Of a stretch of DNA of 64,000 bases, positions 34,604 to 49,600 are shown in pieces (within the stretch, counting starts at the first letter, position 1; each line of letters begins with the position of its first letter). The position numbers and the translations under genes are program-made. Under the pieces are notes generated by a model. It was not told where the DNA came from, did not search any database, and worked only from the letters and a program-made list of their open reading frames with translations. The stretch is from Hyalella azteca (Eukaryota > Arthropoda > Malacostraca > Amphipoda > Hyalellidae), in assembly GCF_000764305.2 (NCBI RefSeq), contig NW_025940754.1:124001-188000 (forward strand), read 5' to 3'.

Positions 34604-37600
34604 CTGCAACGAAACGCCCAATGTAACTTTACGAGGAGAATTAGCTCGTGGATTTTCGATATTTACGATTTTTATCGGAGCTGTCCCGTTGTAACGGGAT
34701 GCACAGAACCACTTTTAGATTGAACATTTCCGTTACAGCTCGAACGATCCTGGATTTACCTGCAGGGAATTTCTCGAGCCCTGTCACCGTATCCGGAAGT
34801 AAGAGCGCAATGAAGCTTCATGGTGGAATATTTTCAACACGTCTGGCATTCTCTTCTTACCTTCAGCGTAGAATGTTATTCAGCAATATTGTGGGAAATT
34901 TTCACCAGGATTTATTGATATAGTTGAAATTTACTGGACTTGAATATCGAATTTGATCTAATTCGCGGCAGGCATAACAAGAATTTATGGAGCCACTACG
35001 AGAAAATATGGACAATTATGAGATAAATTCACCCGTACGGATTTTTCTAAATTTCACATGATATTAGAGTAAGTGGAAGATGGAAATTCTCTTAAAAGTG
35101 GTTACTACGCCAAATGAAATTATCATTATTCTTTTCATCATTAATTCAGAAGCAAAGTGAAACTATTGAGCTGCAATTTCATTTTATTATGTAAAGCATG
35201 TTTTAAATTATCTTATTTGATAGAGATTTATTCTACTAACTATTAAAAAAAGGCGGCCAGAGTGTCAATTCCATCGTCCATGTCAAAATTTTCGTTTAAA
35301 TGCTCATATTCTAATTCCTGGGTCTGTCAGGAGGTGAAGCATATGCATGGATGGATGGATGGACAGATGATTTGAGATTGGCAGAGGAATGTAAACGTTG
35401 CTGGGCATTATTGGAATGCAATTTTAAATGACCACATATAGTAACTTGCACGCCAGAGGGTTGATGTTTCCCTTAAAATTAACAATTGATTTATTTTACT
35501 CTCCCAAATGATTCTATGAACAGGATTTCCGAACCTTTCATCGTCCGGTCCTCTTACCACCAACACGTGCATTTATCCGGATAATTCAACAGTATTAGAA
35601 TTAAGCTGCACGGAAAACTCATGTGAAATTTATTTCTCTGCCTCTTTGGTTTTTTACAGTAACCACTTATATAGTAAAATAATATAATATACATCGCTTT
35701 AGCTCTCCTTTTATAAGTGCGTTTGCAAAAATATTCAGTACCGGCTAAATGGATGAATTTTAGATTCCCTCTATGAATAACATAGTTCAAGGAATAATTA
35801 ATCATAAACTCGCATAAAATATTCATGATCAAATAGCAAGACTCGATAAAATGATACAAAAATAAGTGAAGGCTGAAGCCTCTGAAATGTACTGTGACAG
35901 TACAATATTTAATTGTTTTGTGAACAATACACAATATTTATAAAAGCCGAGGATCAATAGAAATTGCGAAAAAGATTACCCCCGCAATCGGATTGTTGGC
36001 GTTCTGAAGCTCTGATTGGATTACCACACACACACATCCAGTGTAACTCAATAACTCAATCGGCTACCGTTACAATGACAATCACAGGATATAGAGAAAA
36101 AACCGCTCTCTGAATTAGAATACAAGAGAAATTACGGCGCAGAATTTTGAATTTAAGTGAGTTAAGAGCTCTTCCGATCGTTTATTGTGAACAATATCCA
36201 TTATGCTATTCATTTTTAATCCACCAGAAAAAACAACTTAAGAAAATATTTGTCAATGACAGGCCTAAAATCATGTAACCATTAGTATCGTTATTAATAG
36301 TGATGGTTCTCCACTGATCAGTAGACTGATCATCACACTGTCCTTTCGTCTAGTTAATTGCCTCCAATACGCATTCATTCCTCTGCTTTGATATCAAATA
36401 TCAATTAAATCTGTCCATGCGGATTACCGGCATAATATTTTCATGGAATTAATTGTCATGTATCCACTATCTTGCTTCCATTAAAAATAAGGTGAACTTA
36501 CCTGGCGTTTTCTTTGTTTCTAAATTTTTGAAGAACCATGAATATTCGGAGGCCAATTTAATATTATTCATTCATAATAGTTATAAATATTTTAATGCGT
36601 TTAATTAATAGTAACCTTCAACGACGTGCACGTGTACAGACGAGGGCGAGGCGTTGCTAGGCTCACAGGTGTAGTTGCCGCCGTGATCATCTGTCACGGA
36701 GCTCACGGTCAGCACGCTGCACGCCAAACATGTTGCTAATTAGAAGATGCTGAGTGAATTAATCTGATTCGCATGATTGTTAACTATAATAAATATTATA
36801 AACAACGTTTAAGCCATTGTTATTAGCTAGCAGGTTAGCCCAGCATTGCTCGTTATTACCGATATACCTAATCCGTAAAAATTACGAAGCTTATGTCTTC
36901 TAATCGATTATTAGAAGTTCTTTCAAACTCACATATTACGCATATAAACATATGACACGACTTTCATTTATTCTCATTTTAAAATATGAAAAACATTTTG
37001 CTTCTCTGCGTCGTTGCAATTATATATTTTTGCCAATTTAAAAATTAAATTAAATTTTTCGATCCAGTCCTTCCCCCTTCCTTCTAATCCTGTCCTATTC
37101 CCCCCATTAAAAATGAAATCACGGGACAAGGTAATATATCGAGGAGACTCGACCCCTGCAGCACTTACATATTTGTGGCGCCTGGCTTCTTACATACACA
37201 TAAGCCATCCCACAAAATTGGCAAATATTTATAAAAATCATATCTCTCATCACATTGGATAATAATTTTAGTATTTTTTAATGCAATGCAGGAGCTTGCA
37301 AAATTTAGCATTTTCGCATTTCACCAATATTTTTGCACTTCTATCGTGTGATTAAAAGTTTTCAAATGCATTAAACATGCTTTCTAGTCAACGTTATGCG
37401 TAAAGTGCAGAAGACGATAATAATCCGAAGTGCCTCAATAGAAAGTTCTTCATGGAACATAAATGTTTCAATGAATTCTAACGTTTGAAATAAACTGCCA
37501 TCGTTATGTATTATGACGAGCGCTGTTCAACTGTTATGCAGTACTGCAACAAGATACAGAATCTTAACAGTTGAACAGCCTGTAGTCACGTACGAATACA

Positions 37601-40600
37601 ACAGAACTGTTGTGTTAAACAGGCCGGCCTGCCCTTATATAGCCCTACTAACGTTACTCTGCATCGCGAAGACTCGCCATGCATTACAAATAGACCTGCT
37701 TTTCACTCCATCACCTGCCTAATAGACCTAACTGATAGACAAGACGCATCATCGTCGAGTTACCGGCGGCCATTCTTCGGCCACCAACCATGTTGTCGGC
37801 CCTTTTTAATAAGGACGATGTCGAGCTCGAGTAGCAGCGAGTCTTGCATGTCTCGAGTTGTCAAGCTGCAGGTCATTTAATTACCTGTAGTCCTTGCCAG
37901 ACACGACCTTGACGTTTCTCTCGGTGTCATAATTGACCATCCGACGTCCCTGGTACCAGAAGACGAAGCTTGGAGGCGACGTTGCGTTCCTCATGGAGCA
38001 CACCAGACGAAGGCTGCTGCCTGATGCCACAACGCGCTCCGGAGGCCCAAGAATTTCACTGAATGGTTCTGGAAATGAATTAGGATTTCACTTTTAGATT
38101 AATCTAAGTCATATAAAATTAAAAATACCTGGAATGAACAATTACATTGTGTCCTTCTGGAGATAATGTCGTTGTAGGCGTGGATACATTCGGTGAAGTA
38201 ATTAAAGAGTGTACGGAAGTTACAATCTTAACAAGTACATGTGAACGGGAAGTACTTCACTAAAATCGATCCGCTGAAGCAAAATATATCTTATATATGA
38301 AAACGAAGAAGGTCATTGTGAAAAACCAGATCGAAGCGATATAATCTTTATAATTTAGATCTAAATTCAAGGTTTCTAGAACTAAATATTTAAAGGCAAG
38401 CCATCAGCCGAAGTAATCAATTTGCTTAATTTATGCCGCACTCAACGCTAAATAACGTCAACTGCCTTAATAATTGAGACCCCAAATCATGCAAAGTGGG
38501 ATACGAGTCTTGACTACATACATTACTAAATATTGAGAATACAAAAGATGAGTTTGCAATTTTCCTCACATTTGAAAAGTGAACCTGGACTTTTTATTTG
38601 CTTCCCAAAGAGCGCAGTAACCAATTTTGACTCTCACTTGCACCCTCGGGAGTTAGATTACAAGCAATAATGGAGCTTTTCAAGCAATTTAGATAGAAAA
38701 GACAGAAAATCAAATATAAAGTTCTAATTTACAGATATGTGCAGTTCTTTTATGTGCAATATAGAGCAATCAGGACTCGCAATGCGTTATAAAAATCCAA
38801 CGAAGGCTACGACGCGCCACTTCACATCTCCTGATTAAATTTAATAGCTCAAGGCAGAGGGGGGCCTGGACTTCATTTTTTTCAACTTGAAATTTATTTC
38901 AAAAGCCAGGCTCAAGCGCCAAGCAAATGAGCTATAAAATAAGCTGCAGAAATGTTGGCCGTTTTCCTCCATTTGCCGTGACTCCGCTGGGAGCCCGCGT
39001 CTCAAGCTCGACTTTTTATCTACGGTATTTCACTCGACTGCCGGCGCTATAGGTGTCTTGCGATTTACTGTCCTAACATTTATTTATGATGTTTTGTTTA
39101 CATATTTATTTAAAATGTATAAATAACACATCTAGGTCATTGTATTGGTCATATCTAGGCATCACCGATGACCGAACATAGTTCTTAATGAAAACCTAAG
39201 ATAATATTTATATTTGCCGCGTATGCATTGATGTTATTAGATCAAATTAAATAGAAAAAAGGGTCTCGTTTTCCTAATAATGCAAGGTAATTCATTCCCA
39301 AGCAAGACCCAATAATAAAGAAAAATGAATAAAAATTGCGAATTAATCAAAATTGTGTTAACCTGAAGAGAATTTATAAAGACATATACCTGGAACAAAT
39401 ACTCTCAAAGCTTTCATCCACGGTACCAAAAAATCTTTTTGTTCTATGCAATTAATTTTTAGTGTAACACTTTTATAAAAAATATTAGCCATTCTACGAC
39501 AGTGAATTTTATGACAACACGCAGCCACTGTTTACACAAATAGCGTCCCAAAATATTAGGCTTTTTGTCGAGTCCAAGTGTCAATTTTAAAGGATATTCC
39601 AGTGAATTTATGGCCGTGCGCCACAAAATGCCTCAAAGCAATGGTAGTGCGACTGTTTGCCTTCACTGCAGGCGGCTTGACTTTGAGTGTCGTGTGTCCA
39701 CAAAACAGCAGAAATAATTTTCGTGATTCAACAGTCGAAAGCTTTTGTCAATGGTTCAACAGTCAACAGATGTTCAAAAGTAGCTGAATACTGTGACGCA
39801 ATCAAAAAATCATCACTCTATGTCAAACACGTTTTTCAACATTTTTTTTAAAGGCATACAACTAATCAAAAGCTTGTAGTAACGACTTAAAAATCGAAAG
39901 TCTTTGGTTGCCTTTGACTGAACAAAAAGACCGTTAGCAGCTTTTGAACTAGAGTAAAATCGCTAAAAATTGCGACTGAAAATTTTTTTTTAGCTGGTCT
40001 GCAGTATGAAATGATTCAACATTCCTAATAATCAGTGTGTTTGCGATTCAACTGTGAACGGCCTTTCTATAAGATTAAAAACATGGCCGCCTGCATGAAC
40101 GATTCAACGACCCTGCTGCTAGTGTGTGCAATTGAATTCTAACATGCCTACGAATACCGTTCAACCCTAATCTGCCTGAGGATACGGTTAAACACTGCAA
40201 CTCTTTATGATTCAACACTACTAAGCGTGTACACGATTCAACACTCCAACGCACGAATACGGTTCAATACTACAGAGCGCGTATACCATTCAACACTATA
40301 ACGCGCGTATACGATTGAACACTACAACCCGCGTAAACGATTCAACACTATAACGTGTTTATAGTATTTAATACAACATTTAAAAGCGCGTACACCATTC
40401 AACACTCCAACGCGCGGATACAATTCAACACAGTCCCCAGATCCGTGATAACAAATCATCTCTCCCTGAGCGCTCAATTTTCGCATGGAAGACTGGAGAA
40501 GACAGGCAGTCATTTCCTGATCACATGTACAGCTGTTAAGAATGGAAATTTTCAGTAAAAATTCTGTTTTTTTTTTTTAATTATTGCTATTCTTCATGAT

Positions 40601-43600
40601 AAAATAAAACATAGTTGCCCATAGATGCGAGGAATTGCCCTGTTAATGAATATCTTAAAATCAAATCCAATCTACTCTAATCTCGTCGTTATTCATTAAA
40701 TATAGATATACGAGTACGTTTCGGATTGGACGCGAAATTTAAATCCAACAACTTTTTTTGCAACTCTCAATTTGCAAATATTATGCAAATTCCTTCTGGA
40801 GGATATATCAGCGATTGGCCCTGTGGTTCTTTCAGATCCATTCAACCATCTTCTCTCCGCCGTGAAATTTATTGGGAATCGCTTTGCTACTTGACAACCA
40901 ACGAAAGATTTTGAATTTCCGACGAAAACTTGGGAAGTCCATTAGCGAAGTGACATTCAGTCGCGCGATGAGACGCGCTTTGCCGCACAACATTGCATCA
41001 GCGACAATTGAGCTCGCAAATCTGCTAGCGCATGCAATTAATTCCGGGACAATTTTTTTCTTTGGATCCAATGTTGCGAATTCCCATGACGATAAATTAT
41101 TCTTCTTAAAAACATCGACCACCATGCCGATGAAGAGTCACGATCATCGCTAACTTCTACCGATATCATCCGTGCTTCAAATACTGATAAATAACGGAGA
41201 CTTTCAACTTTTGGGGCGTTTTAACTTAGAAAATTTGTTTAAGACCGTTAAAAGCACAATGTTTCACGCAAAACATAAAATTTGATGACAAAATTTCTCA
41301 TAAGAAAATTCACTAAATATTTCCCTGGATTGCCTTCTCTATGATCAATATATTAGAGATATTTTCAATGAGGAATTTTGGAAAAAAGCTCTTTCAATGA
41401 ATAATTATCAATTAGACTTAACAATTTTCCCTTCGCTGTCAATAAAAAAGTAATTGCACCCCAAAATAGTCTCGCCCTATATTAATGTCACACCCTGCAT
41501 TTCAATAATCTTATTCCCATGTGCCTAATTTTGCATTGGCTTATAAAAGCTACAGAGATTCAAATTTCTCGGTATTTGCTCTTGAAAATTTGGAGGAAGG
41601 CAATGTAAGACGAACTATATAAGAATTATTTATGTTCATAGAAGAAATTTAATTACTTATTTTTCTGAAGTAATATTAAGTCGTTCCTGCCATGGATGCT
41701 CCGTAACTCAGTTTTAAATTTTGAAGTCTCTGTGATATGACTCTTTCCTGAGTCTCTTTCATCACACGTTTTATAATTTCCCTTTGCTCAAAATGGTCAA
41801 ATGCTTGAATGTGAATAATTTTCCTGTTGGAATTTTATCCTAAAATGCCAGCAGTCATTTTGAGAGAGACGACGTCCGGCCACCTATAATTCTACCATAG
41901 TTTCCTGCAGGGACCACTAAGGCAGTCGACGGCCCTTGAAGCAGCTCTTTATAACAGCTCGCAAAATCTGAGCCGATCGTTTGGAAGTCTCGATGAGGAA
42001 GCGACTGTTGGAGTCTCCGAATCAAACGCCTTCCAAGTAAAATATAACTTTCCCCCGAATTTTGGTATTGAGAAAACATCAAAGATGAGGAAATAGTTTG
42101 GGTTTTATGAATACTAAAGCGCCGCCGAGATATCGAATGGACGACTTGAGTACCGATAACAGCGACTCCTGTTCGAAGGCGATTTTATGGTGGCATCTTT
42201 GGTGCCTTGAAGGACGAGTGCCACGCCAAAAACCCCACAAAAACTGACACACAAAAAGCGATCCTGCGACACTGATAAGTTCCCTGCAAAAATGCTGCCT
42301 GAAAATGCAAGGTTTGGACAGCCCGACTTGTTTTGTGGGATAAAATATGGACCACGTGAGACGATAAGCAAAGTGAATAAAGCACGGAAAGCGTACGTTC
42401 GGGCGGGAACGAACGTTCGAATAAACGAATTCTTTTGTCATATAACATGGATTTTAGAAATGTTAAGAAATAGTGAAATAACATCAATGCTGGACAGAAT
42501 GATGAATCAAAGATAAAATTCCGTTTGTAAACACATAACTCAGCACACATTTTCAGTTTTTAAAGATTATTGAAACGCTCGAAGCTTATTGCGTTAATTA
42601 AATGGAAACACTGTATACTGATCCAAAATAACTCTGATTAACAGCGAATTGAAAGGTAATATTTTGAGAAGCTAATTATCATTAATTAACAAGAAAATAT
42701 ATACGTTCATTCAATTTTATGGGGGTATTTTTTACGCGTGCCAATCCAAGCGGCGAGAACTCGGAGCCCTGATAATAACGTTATTTATTTTATTAGTGTT
42801 CTGAACTACTCGTTCCTTTTTACAGCTTATGACAGGATTTTCATGACCCTGAGTGAAATTCACTATTTCCAGTAATTTCTCTTTAATGTATTCTAGAGCT
42901 CACCCACAACGTGGAATAAATGGGAAATCATTAATACTCATGGCTCCGTAGGCGTCCTCCAATATCTTTCTATCCGATTATAAATGGTGATTTTCGTTGG
43001 AAAATCCAGTCATTCAACTCGTAATAACTACCAGACATAATCTTGCCGTATCACATTTTTTCCATTGACACGTGTAATCAAGTTGTACGCTCCTGTTCAC
43101 TATAACACGAGTTCATTATTCCCCTCAACTGATGCTGGTGTGAGGTTATGTTATTTCACTTTAATGTCATAGCACGCACGTGAACGCTAGCTGAACATTA
43201 ATTCAAACCGTCTTTCTAGTCAAGAATTCTAAAATCTATTTGTCCGACGTTGAATAACTATTGATTTGCAATGTCCTAGTCTTTTTTTTGTATAATTATT
43301 AGCGAAACTTTAGTAAGTCAGGCAAACAGCAATTTACGTTTTTCACGCAACTCTCAGGGACATTCCATGGCCATGAATGTGGGCAGCGCATAAAATTCAT
43401 CATGAATGTAAAAGATGAACGGGAGTGCCCATAACAGCTCAGATATTGTGCGTGTTCACTGACGATTATATCAAAACTTTAACCTCAGGGCATTTTGTTG
43501 CAGCATTTTGTTGTTATTATACTTTTTATACTTTCATGAGTAACTCCGCATTCTCTGTTGTTAAGCAATATAATTATTCATAGCAATTGATTGTCCAAGG

Positions 43601-46600
43601 TTATATTGTCAACGTTGAAGAAGGTCAGAGCTTGAAATTATAACAATTGCGAGCAGCTGATCACTATTTTTTTCGGAAAAGTTTTCAATATAATTAAGTA
43701 GTATGAAGTCGCTTTTCTTTTGAACAGTGATCCGATTAAAAAAGCATAAAAGTACAGATGCGATATGCTAATACGCAATACCAAAATTTACAATATGATA
43801 ATGAATGATACCAAAATGATAATGCACCATCTCAGTACAGCTAGTATGATGATGCACCATCTCAGTACAGCTAGTATGATGATGCACCATCTCAGTACAG
43901 CTGGTATAATTATGCACCATCTCAGTACAGCTAGTATGATGATGCACCATCTCAGTACAGCTGGTATGATGATGCACCATCTCAGTACAGCTAGTATGAT
44001 GATGCACCATCTCAGTACAGCTAGTATGATGATGCACCATCTCAGCATAAATGTCGATAAAAATTTTTCCCGCGGCAGCACAGACGACAAGAAATTTGTA
44101 GCCCTGACACAAAAAGTGGCTACCCAACTAACAAACGAATGTACATTCAAAAATATATTGTCAGGAATGGTCCAATGCTGAACAGAATTAGGTTAAAGGG
44201 CCAATAATTTTACGATTCCATCACAAGGTTTCAGTTTTCGTAGAAATAAAGGGCAGATGATACGGTAGGGTTAACAGGTATAAGTCATATAATCCTCATG
44301 AAATATCATACTCACCGGCAACCGTGAGATGGACGAGGGTGGAGGTGTGAGGGTAGGTCGAGATCTGACATTCATACTCGCCCTCGTCAGAGTGGGTCAC
44401 GTTCAGCACATTAAGGAACCACACCTGAGGACGAAACAAATAACTCTCGATACATTTACTTTTTATTGATTTATAAGGCAATATAAAAGGTGGTATAATA
44501 AATATGAATCCTATATGACGTACGACTCACGTATACTAAGATACGACCAGGTTATTTACAGGAGTCATGCCTTTCATCCGGGAACAACAATAACAAAGGG
44601 AGCTAATCAAAGACGTACAGTTTTTGTATACGATTGGGATGTAATTTAGAATTATGATATTGGAACCTTGGGATAATGTAGTAACCAGAGTTCCAACATT
44701 GATGTAAGCAATACTTTAATGCAGTTTATGTTGAGGTGCAAGTGTAATGAATATATTTATAAATATTATGAAAATATATTTCCAATTGAAATATTATCAT
44801 GAAAGAATATGAACAACAAATGAATTTTCTTCAAAAGAAAGGCTGCACAAGCAAATCTATCATATAAAAAGAATTAAATAAATCGAACTGGGCAGGGTAA
44901 AGGATCTCACCAAAGATTTATTGTGAGGGAGAAATTTTTGTTTTGTGACATGTTGCTAAACTGCATTCAAGCAGCAAATACAGTAAGTGTAGGCTTCCTT
45001 GACGGAGCATCGTTACTGAAAAGTTCGTCCAGATGAAGTTCGTATGCTGTATTAACTTTAAATATAAGTGGTTGCTTAAGTAACTCGAATAATTGAGTTC
45101 GGCAGCGGCCTCGACTTCTTGCAGTAATAAAAGTCGCAAACAACTGAACTGAGAGAAAAAAACTGAAATATTTATGGTAGCGAAGCGAGTTGGTACAGAC
45201 TCGAGACGTTATGGGCGAGGCGAGACATCGTCGTCTGTACAGACTAGGGATGTTGGAGGCGAGACGAGACATGGTCGTCTGTACAAACTAGGGATGTTGG
45301 AGGCGAGGCGAAACATCGTCGTCTGTACAGACTAGGGATGTTGGAGGCGAGACGAGACATGGTCGTCTGTACAGACTAGGGATGTTGGAGGCGAGACGAG
45401 ACATGGTCGTCTGTACAGACTAGGGATGTTGGAGGCGAGGCGAGACATCGTCGTCTGTACAGACTAGGGATGTTGGAGGCGAGGCGAGACATCGTCGTCT
45501 GTACAGACTAGGGATGTTGGATGCGAGGCGAGACATCGTTGTCTGTACAGACTAGGGATGTTGGAGGCGAGACGCGACATCCTCGTCTGTACAGACTCGG
45601 GATGTTGAAGCAGAAAATTTCAACGCTAGGATGCATAAAAATAACTAAACCGTCCGGTATTGTTTGTTTGTTTAATACCTTAAGAGGTGAAGAATTTTAA
45701 ACATTTGAGTTTAAGTTGCATATACTGTTATGCTTTAGCTGAAATATCAATGTTCAACGTTAATTAACATAGACGAACCCAAGATGAAAGGAAACCCAAT
45801 AAATCGAATAGGGTCAAATTATTCTCAGAAATTGCGAACTGATACACGACTTGCTCTGGCATACGGTATTCAACAGCAGAACATTAGCTTACTTTCTATC
45901 ATCCTATGTTACAAGCATAAGAAATTTCATCAAACGGTACGAGGTTTGATCGAGCTTAATCACTATCGGTAGCCAAGATTGAAATCGAGTTTCGCAATGA
46001 ATACTAATTATCAGAATTATAATGCCTATAAAAAGAGATTCACTGATAGGTGTGAACGATGGTGACCAGATGGAAACAATGACGGAAAAAACACAAACAG
46101 TTGCTAAGCTGAGTTAAAATAATATGCGTTCAAAAATTACTTTTTAAAGACAACACTTCAAAAGAATACAATGTTTCCAAAGTTACACATCTACAATGAA
46201 TTTCTAATTTTATTTCCATACATAAAAAAATATTTTTTTTTTATTTTTTCATAAATTAAAAATTGTATTTAAATCATGTTTAATAAATATTTTATTCAAA
46301 ATAATTTATTGTGTCAACTGATTCATGCATCGTCTCCGAATTTACGCAAGTGTGCAAAATTTCAGATCAATTGGACAGGTAGAATTGTGTTGAATATCGA
46401 TTATAAGACTTGTAGAATAAAAAATTATTTTGAAATTTTTTAAATTACAAAATAAAATTTATTTCTAAAATTATATAATCTGTCAATTGATTCCTGAATG
46501 TCTCCGACTTTACGCAAGTGTGCAAAATTACAGATCGATTAGAGAGGTAGAAGTGTGTTAAATATCGATTACAAGATTTGTAGCAGACAGACAAACATAC

Positions 46601-49600
46601 AAGAAGTGAAGTTAAAGAGAAGTGTTGTAGAATTAACCTACCAACATGACGAAAATTGTTGCATTGCATGATAAAAAAACATGCGAACAGAAGGTAAAAT
46701 GTTTACAATAGAAAATTTATGGTCAGTGAGCGCAACTCGAATGACATGCAAGGTGTCTGGAGAAAACCAATAGCAATATAGTATGCAAATCAAGCAATAT
46801 TCTTGCCCAGAACTAATGGCTGGATAAGAACGATATACATAGAAATTGTTTTGCTCTGCGCTCGACCGAAGCAGGTCTTGGAGAAGGACCACGCTGAAAT
46901 TGCATACGCATAAGTCATTTTTAATGCAGGTTTCGTTGAAGACCAGAGAGTATTTCTTATTGACAATTTTCTTATTATTTTTCTCGATTCGGCGAATTAG
47001 GCTCTTGATAGGAAGTGAAAATCCAAATATCAGGTTTCCAAGGGACATTTTATTATAATTACCTGATATTTGGATTTTCACTTCCTATCAAGAGCCTAAT
47101 TCGCCGAATCGAGAAAAATAATAAGAAAATTGTCAATAAGAAATACTCTCTGGTCTTCAACGAAACCTGCATTAAAGAACAGCTTCTGCCAAACTACAAT
47201 AAGGCATTTTTATGCATATACATACAATATCATTTATTTCTTGATCCCAACTACTCTAGAGAGTGGAAGTAATTATTATGAAGTGTCTCCTTTTTTTAAT
47301 TACAAAATCTGATAGCGTCAAAATGCAGATTTTCATTCGGTATTATTTGTAAAATATTTGGAATTTTGCTGAATTTTTAGACCAGAACATATGTGAATGA
47401 ATATTTATATAATAAAAAGCCCAAATTAAAAACATTTAAACCGGCCAAATAAACAATAATTACGTTTTTTGTTGGAATTCCTGGAATGATATTATGAATT
47501 CGTGTTTTGAAACAAAGATTTAAAATTTAACACTTTTATATATGGGACAATATGTGCACTGATGTCACGCAAGTCATTTATTTCTCGTAACGCAATCTCA
47601 TTATAATAAGCTGCAGGAAGATAAATTCTAGTATCTTATCATTTCACATAACATCTGAAATCGAGACTAGACTTTTGACAACTATCTTGATATCTCATGG
47701 AACAATTTAAAATGCCCGGGGAATGTTTTTCCCAGTCATGCTTAGATCTTACATTTATTCTCCTTTACTAATTAGATATCTACTTTGTTGAGGACCAAAA
47801 TGAGCGACTTGTCATTCTAATGAATCTCTTGAGCAAGTTCTGCCTCTTGCCGCTGGTCCCTTGAGGGGAGACTTCTTTATGAACAGAGAACTCGTGCTTC
47901 CTTATTAAAAAAGACGACCGAGAAATATTACTTTTTATCAAGGAAATAGCGGTATTGCATGATCCAAGAGATTTCTTAGTTGTCAACTACCTGGAATTCT
48001 TTTTCATCATTTTTCAAACAGTAAAATTCGTTCGTCAAGATTTATACTTTAAGGTAGAATCTCTTCTGCAATAACTTTACTAATGCACAAAAATGGAAGA
48101 AGAGAAGACGCTAAATGTGAATTTGTCATTTATGAAATTCCTTTGCAATTCCTTGATATTACTGAAATATGCTCATTTAGTGGATTGGTGTGTATATTTT
48201 ACTAATATTCTTACGCATCATCATAAAACATACATGTTCATAATATTTATCCAGATTTATAGTTGTCGCAGCACCTCTCCCTTTTGACCGGCCAATGATG
48301 GAAATTTCAGAAAACAGCAGAAAAAAATTTACTACCAACCACCAAATTCATTCGAATATACTTAATCTTTAGTGAGTAAAAGACTTTTAAATATTTACTG
48401 TCCATCAAACTTAAATGTGCTACTTAATTTGAATATATATTTGCAAGCAAATTTGCAATGTTTAACGTGGCTTGGAAGTCTAAATTCTTTTGAGTTCAGA
48501 GAGAACGCAAATTATTACTTCGGAAAATTTCACTGCATGTATTCGGACCGGAAACATTAACAAACCAATTTACTAGCACTCAAAGAGGCCGGAAATATTT
48601 TATGCTAATTACCCATATTTTCAGTGCATTCGTTTCCACACAAAAGCTACAGTGTTTCTATACGTATTTCTCAGGCGTGTTTGATGAAGACCATTATGGG
48701 CGTTAAAAACGAAAATGAAAAAAGGTTGCGCGCTGCCGTCTCCTACGTAATGATCTTAAAGACTCAATTACGTGCCACAGCGCTGCAGGAGCGAGTGCAG
48801 CGCTGCACTGAATAAAAATTTCAACCATTCTGTGGTAGGGAAAACACCGGCGCAGAAAAGAAAAATGATCGAAACGAGCGTGTATTCCCAACCCTATTGT
48901 TCGTCATCATTGTTATTGCGATCGATGAAAACGAATAGAACTGAAAACTACATGCTAAAATTGAATTTTTGTTTAGGAAGTTTGGCAGCATCACTATGAA
49001 TTGTCGTGCTATAACACTGGACTAAAGTGAAATTGTAACGTACCTAAGATAAACTAATCCAAAGCTGCAGCAAAGCAAACACATAGATGATTTTCGTAAT
49101 ATTTTGCTTAACTCTATATTTCACGTTATCGTTAGAAGTTTTGTTGAATTATTTCGTGGTTTTAATTGAAGGTATTGACTTACTCTAGAATCGTATTTTT
49201 TATTCATACGTTTTTTCAACATATAACTGTTTTGTGAGTTACCTCCAGATTTCATATTGAAATGTATTGATGTTATTTCAATATTAATTGTCTTCGAAAA
49301 TGCCAAATAAGTGTGTCGATTATCCAGATCCATTATGTTATAATTGTGAAACGGTGAAATTTGTTTCACAGAAACATACTGTCAAATCAATTATCAAGAA
49401 AGCTTACCATTTGTACTTTGGATGTAAGATTAGAGATCAAGACCCACCCTGGCCCTTCATATTAGTTATATATTTTTTACGCAGGGCTCCCTGAAGGCAA
49501 AAGAAAAGCCATGCCCGTTGCTGCGTGCGTCCCTGGTTAGCAGGGAATACCAGATCGTGTCACCGAAGTTTATTTTTGCAATGTACCCTCTTTAGATCAT

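Noticed and set aside
42079..42550. Overlapping 85-121-codon frames, three on the minus and one on the plus strand
   Set aside because: Low local stop density, no domain in any frame and no consistent splice structure.
43765..44181. Three overlapping frames of 119-138 codons on both strands
   Set aside because: All come from the 30-bp minisatellite, whose length keeps every stop-free frame open.
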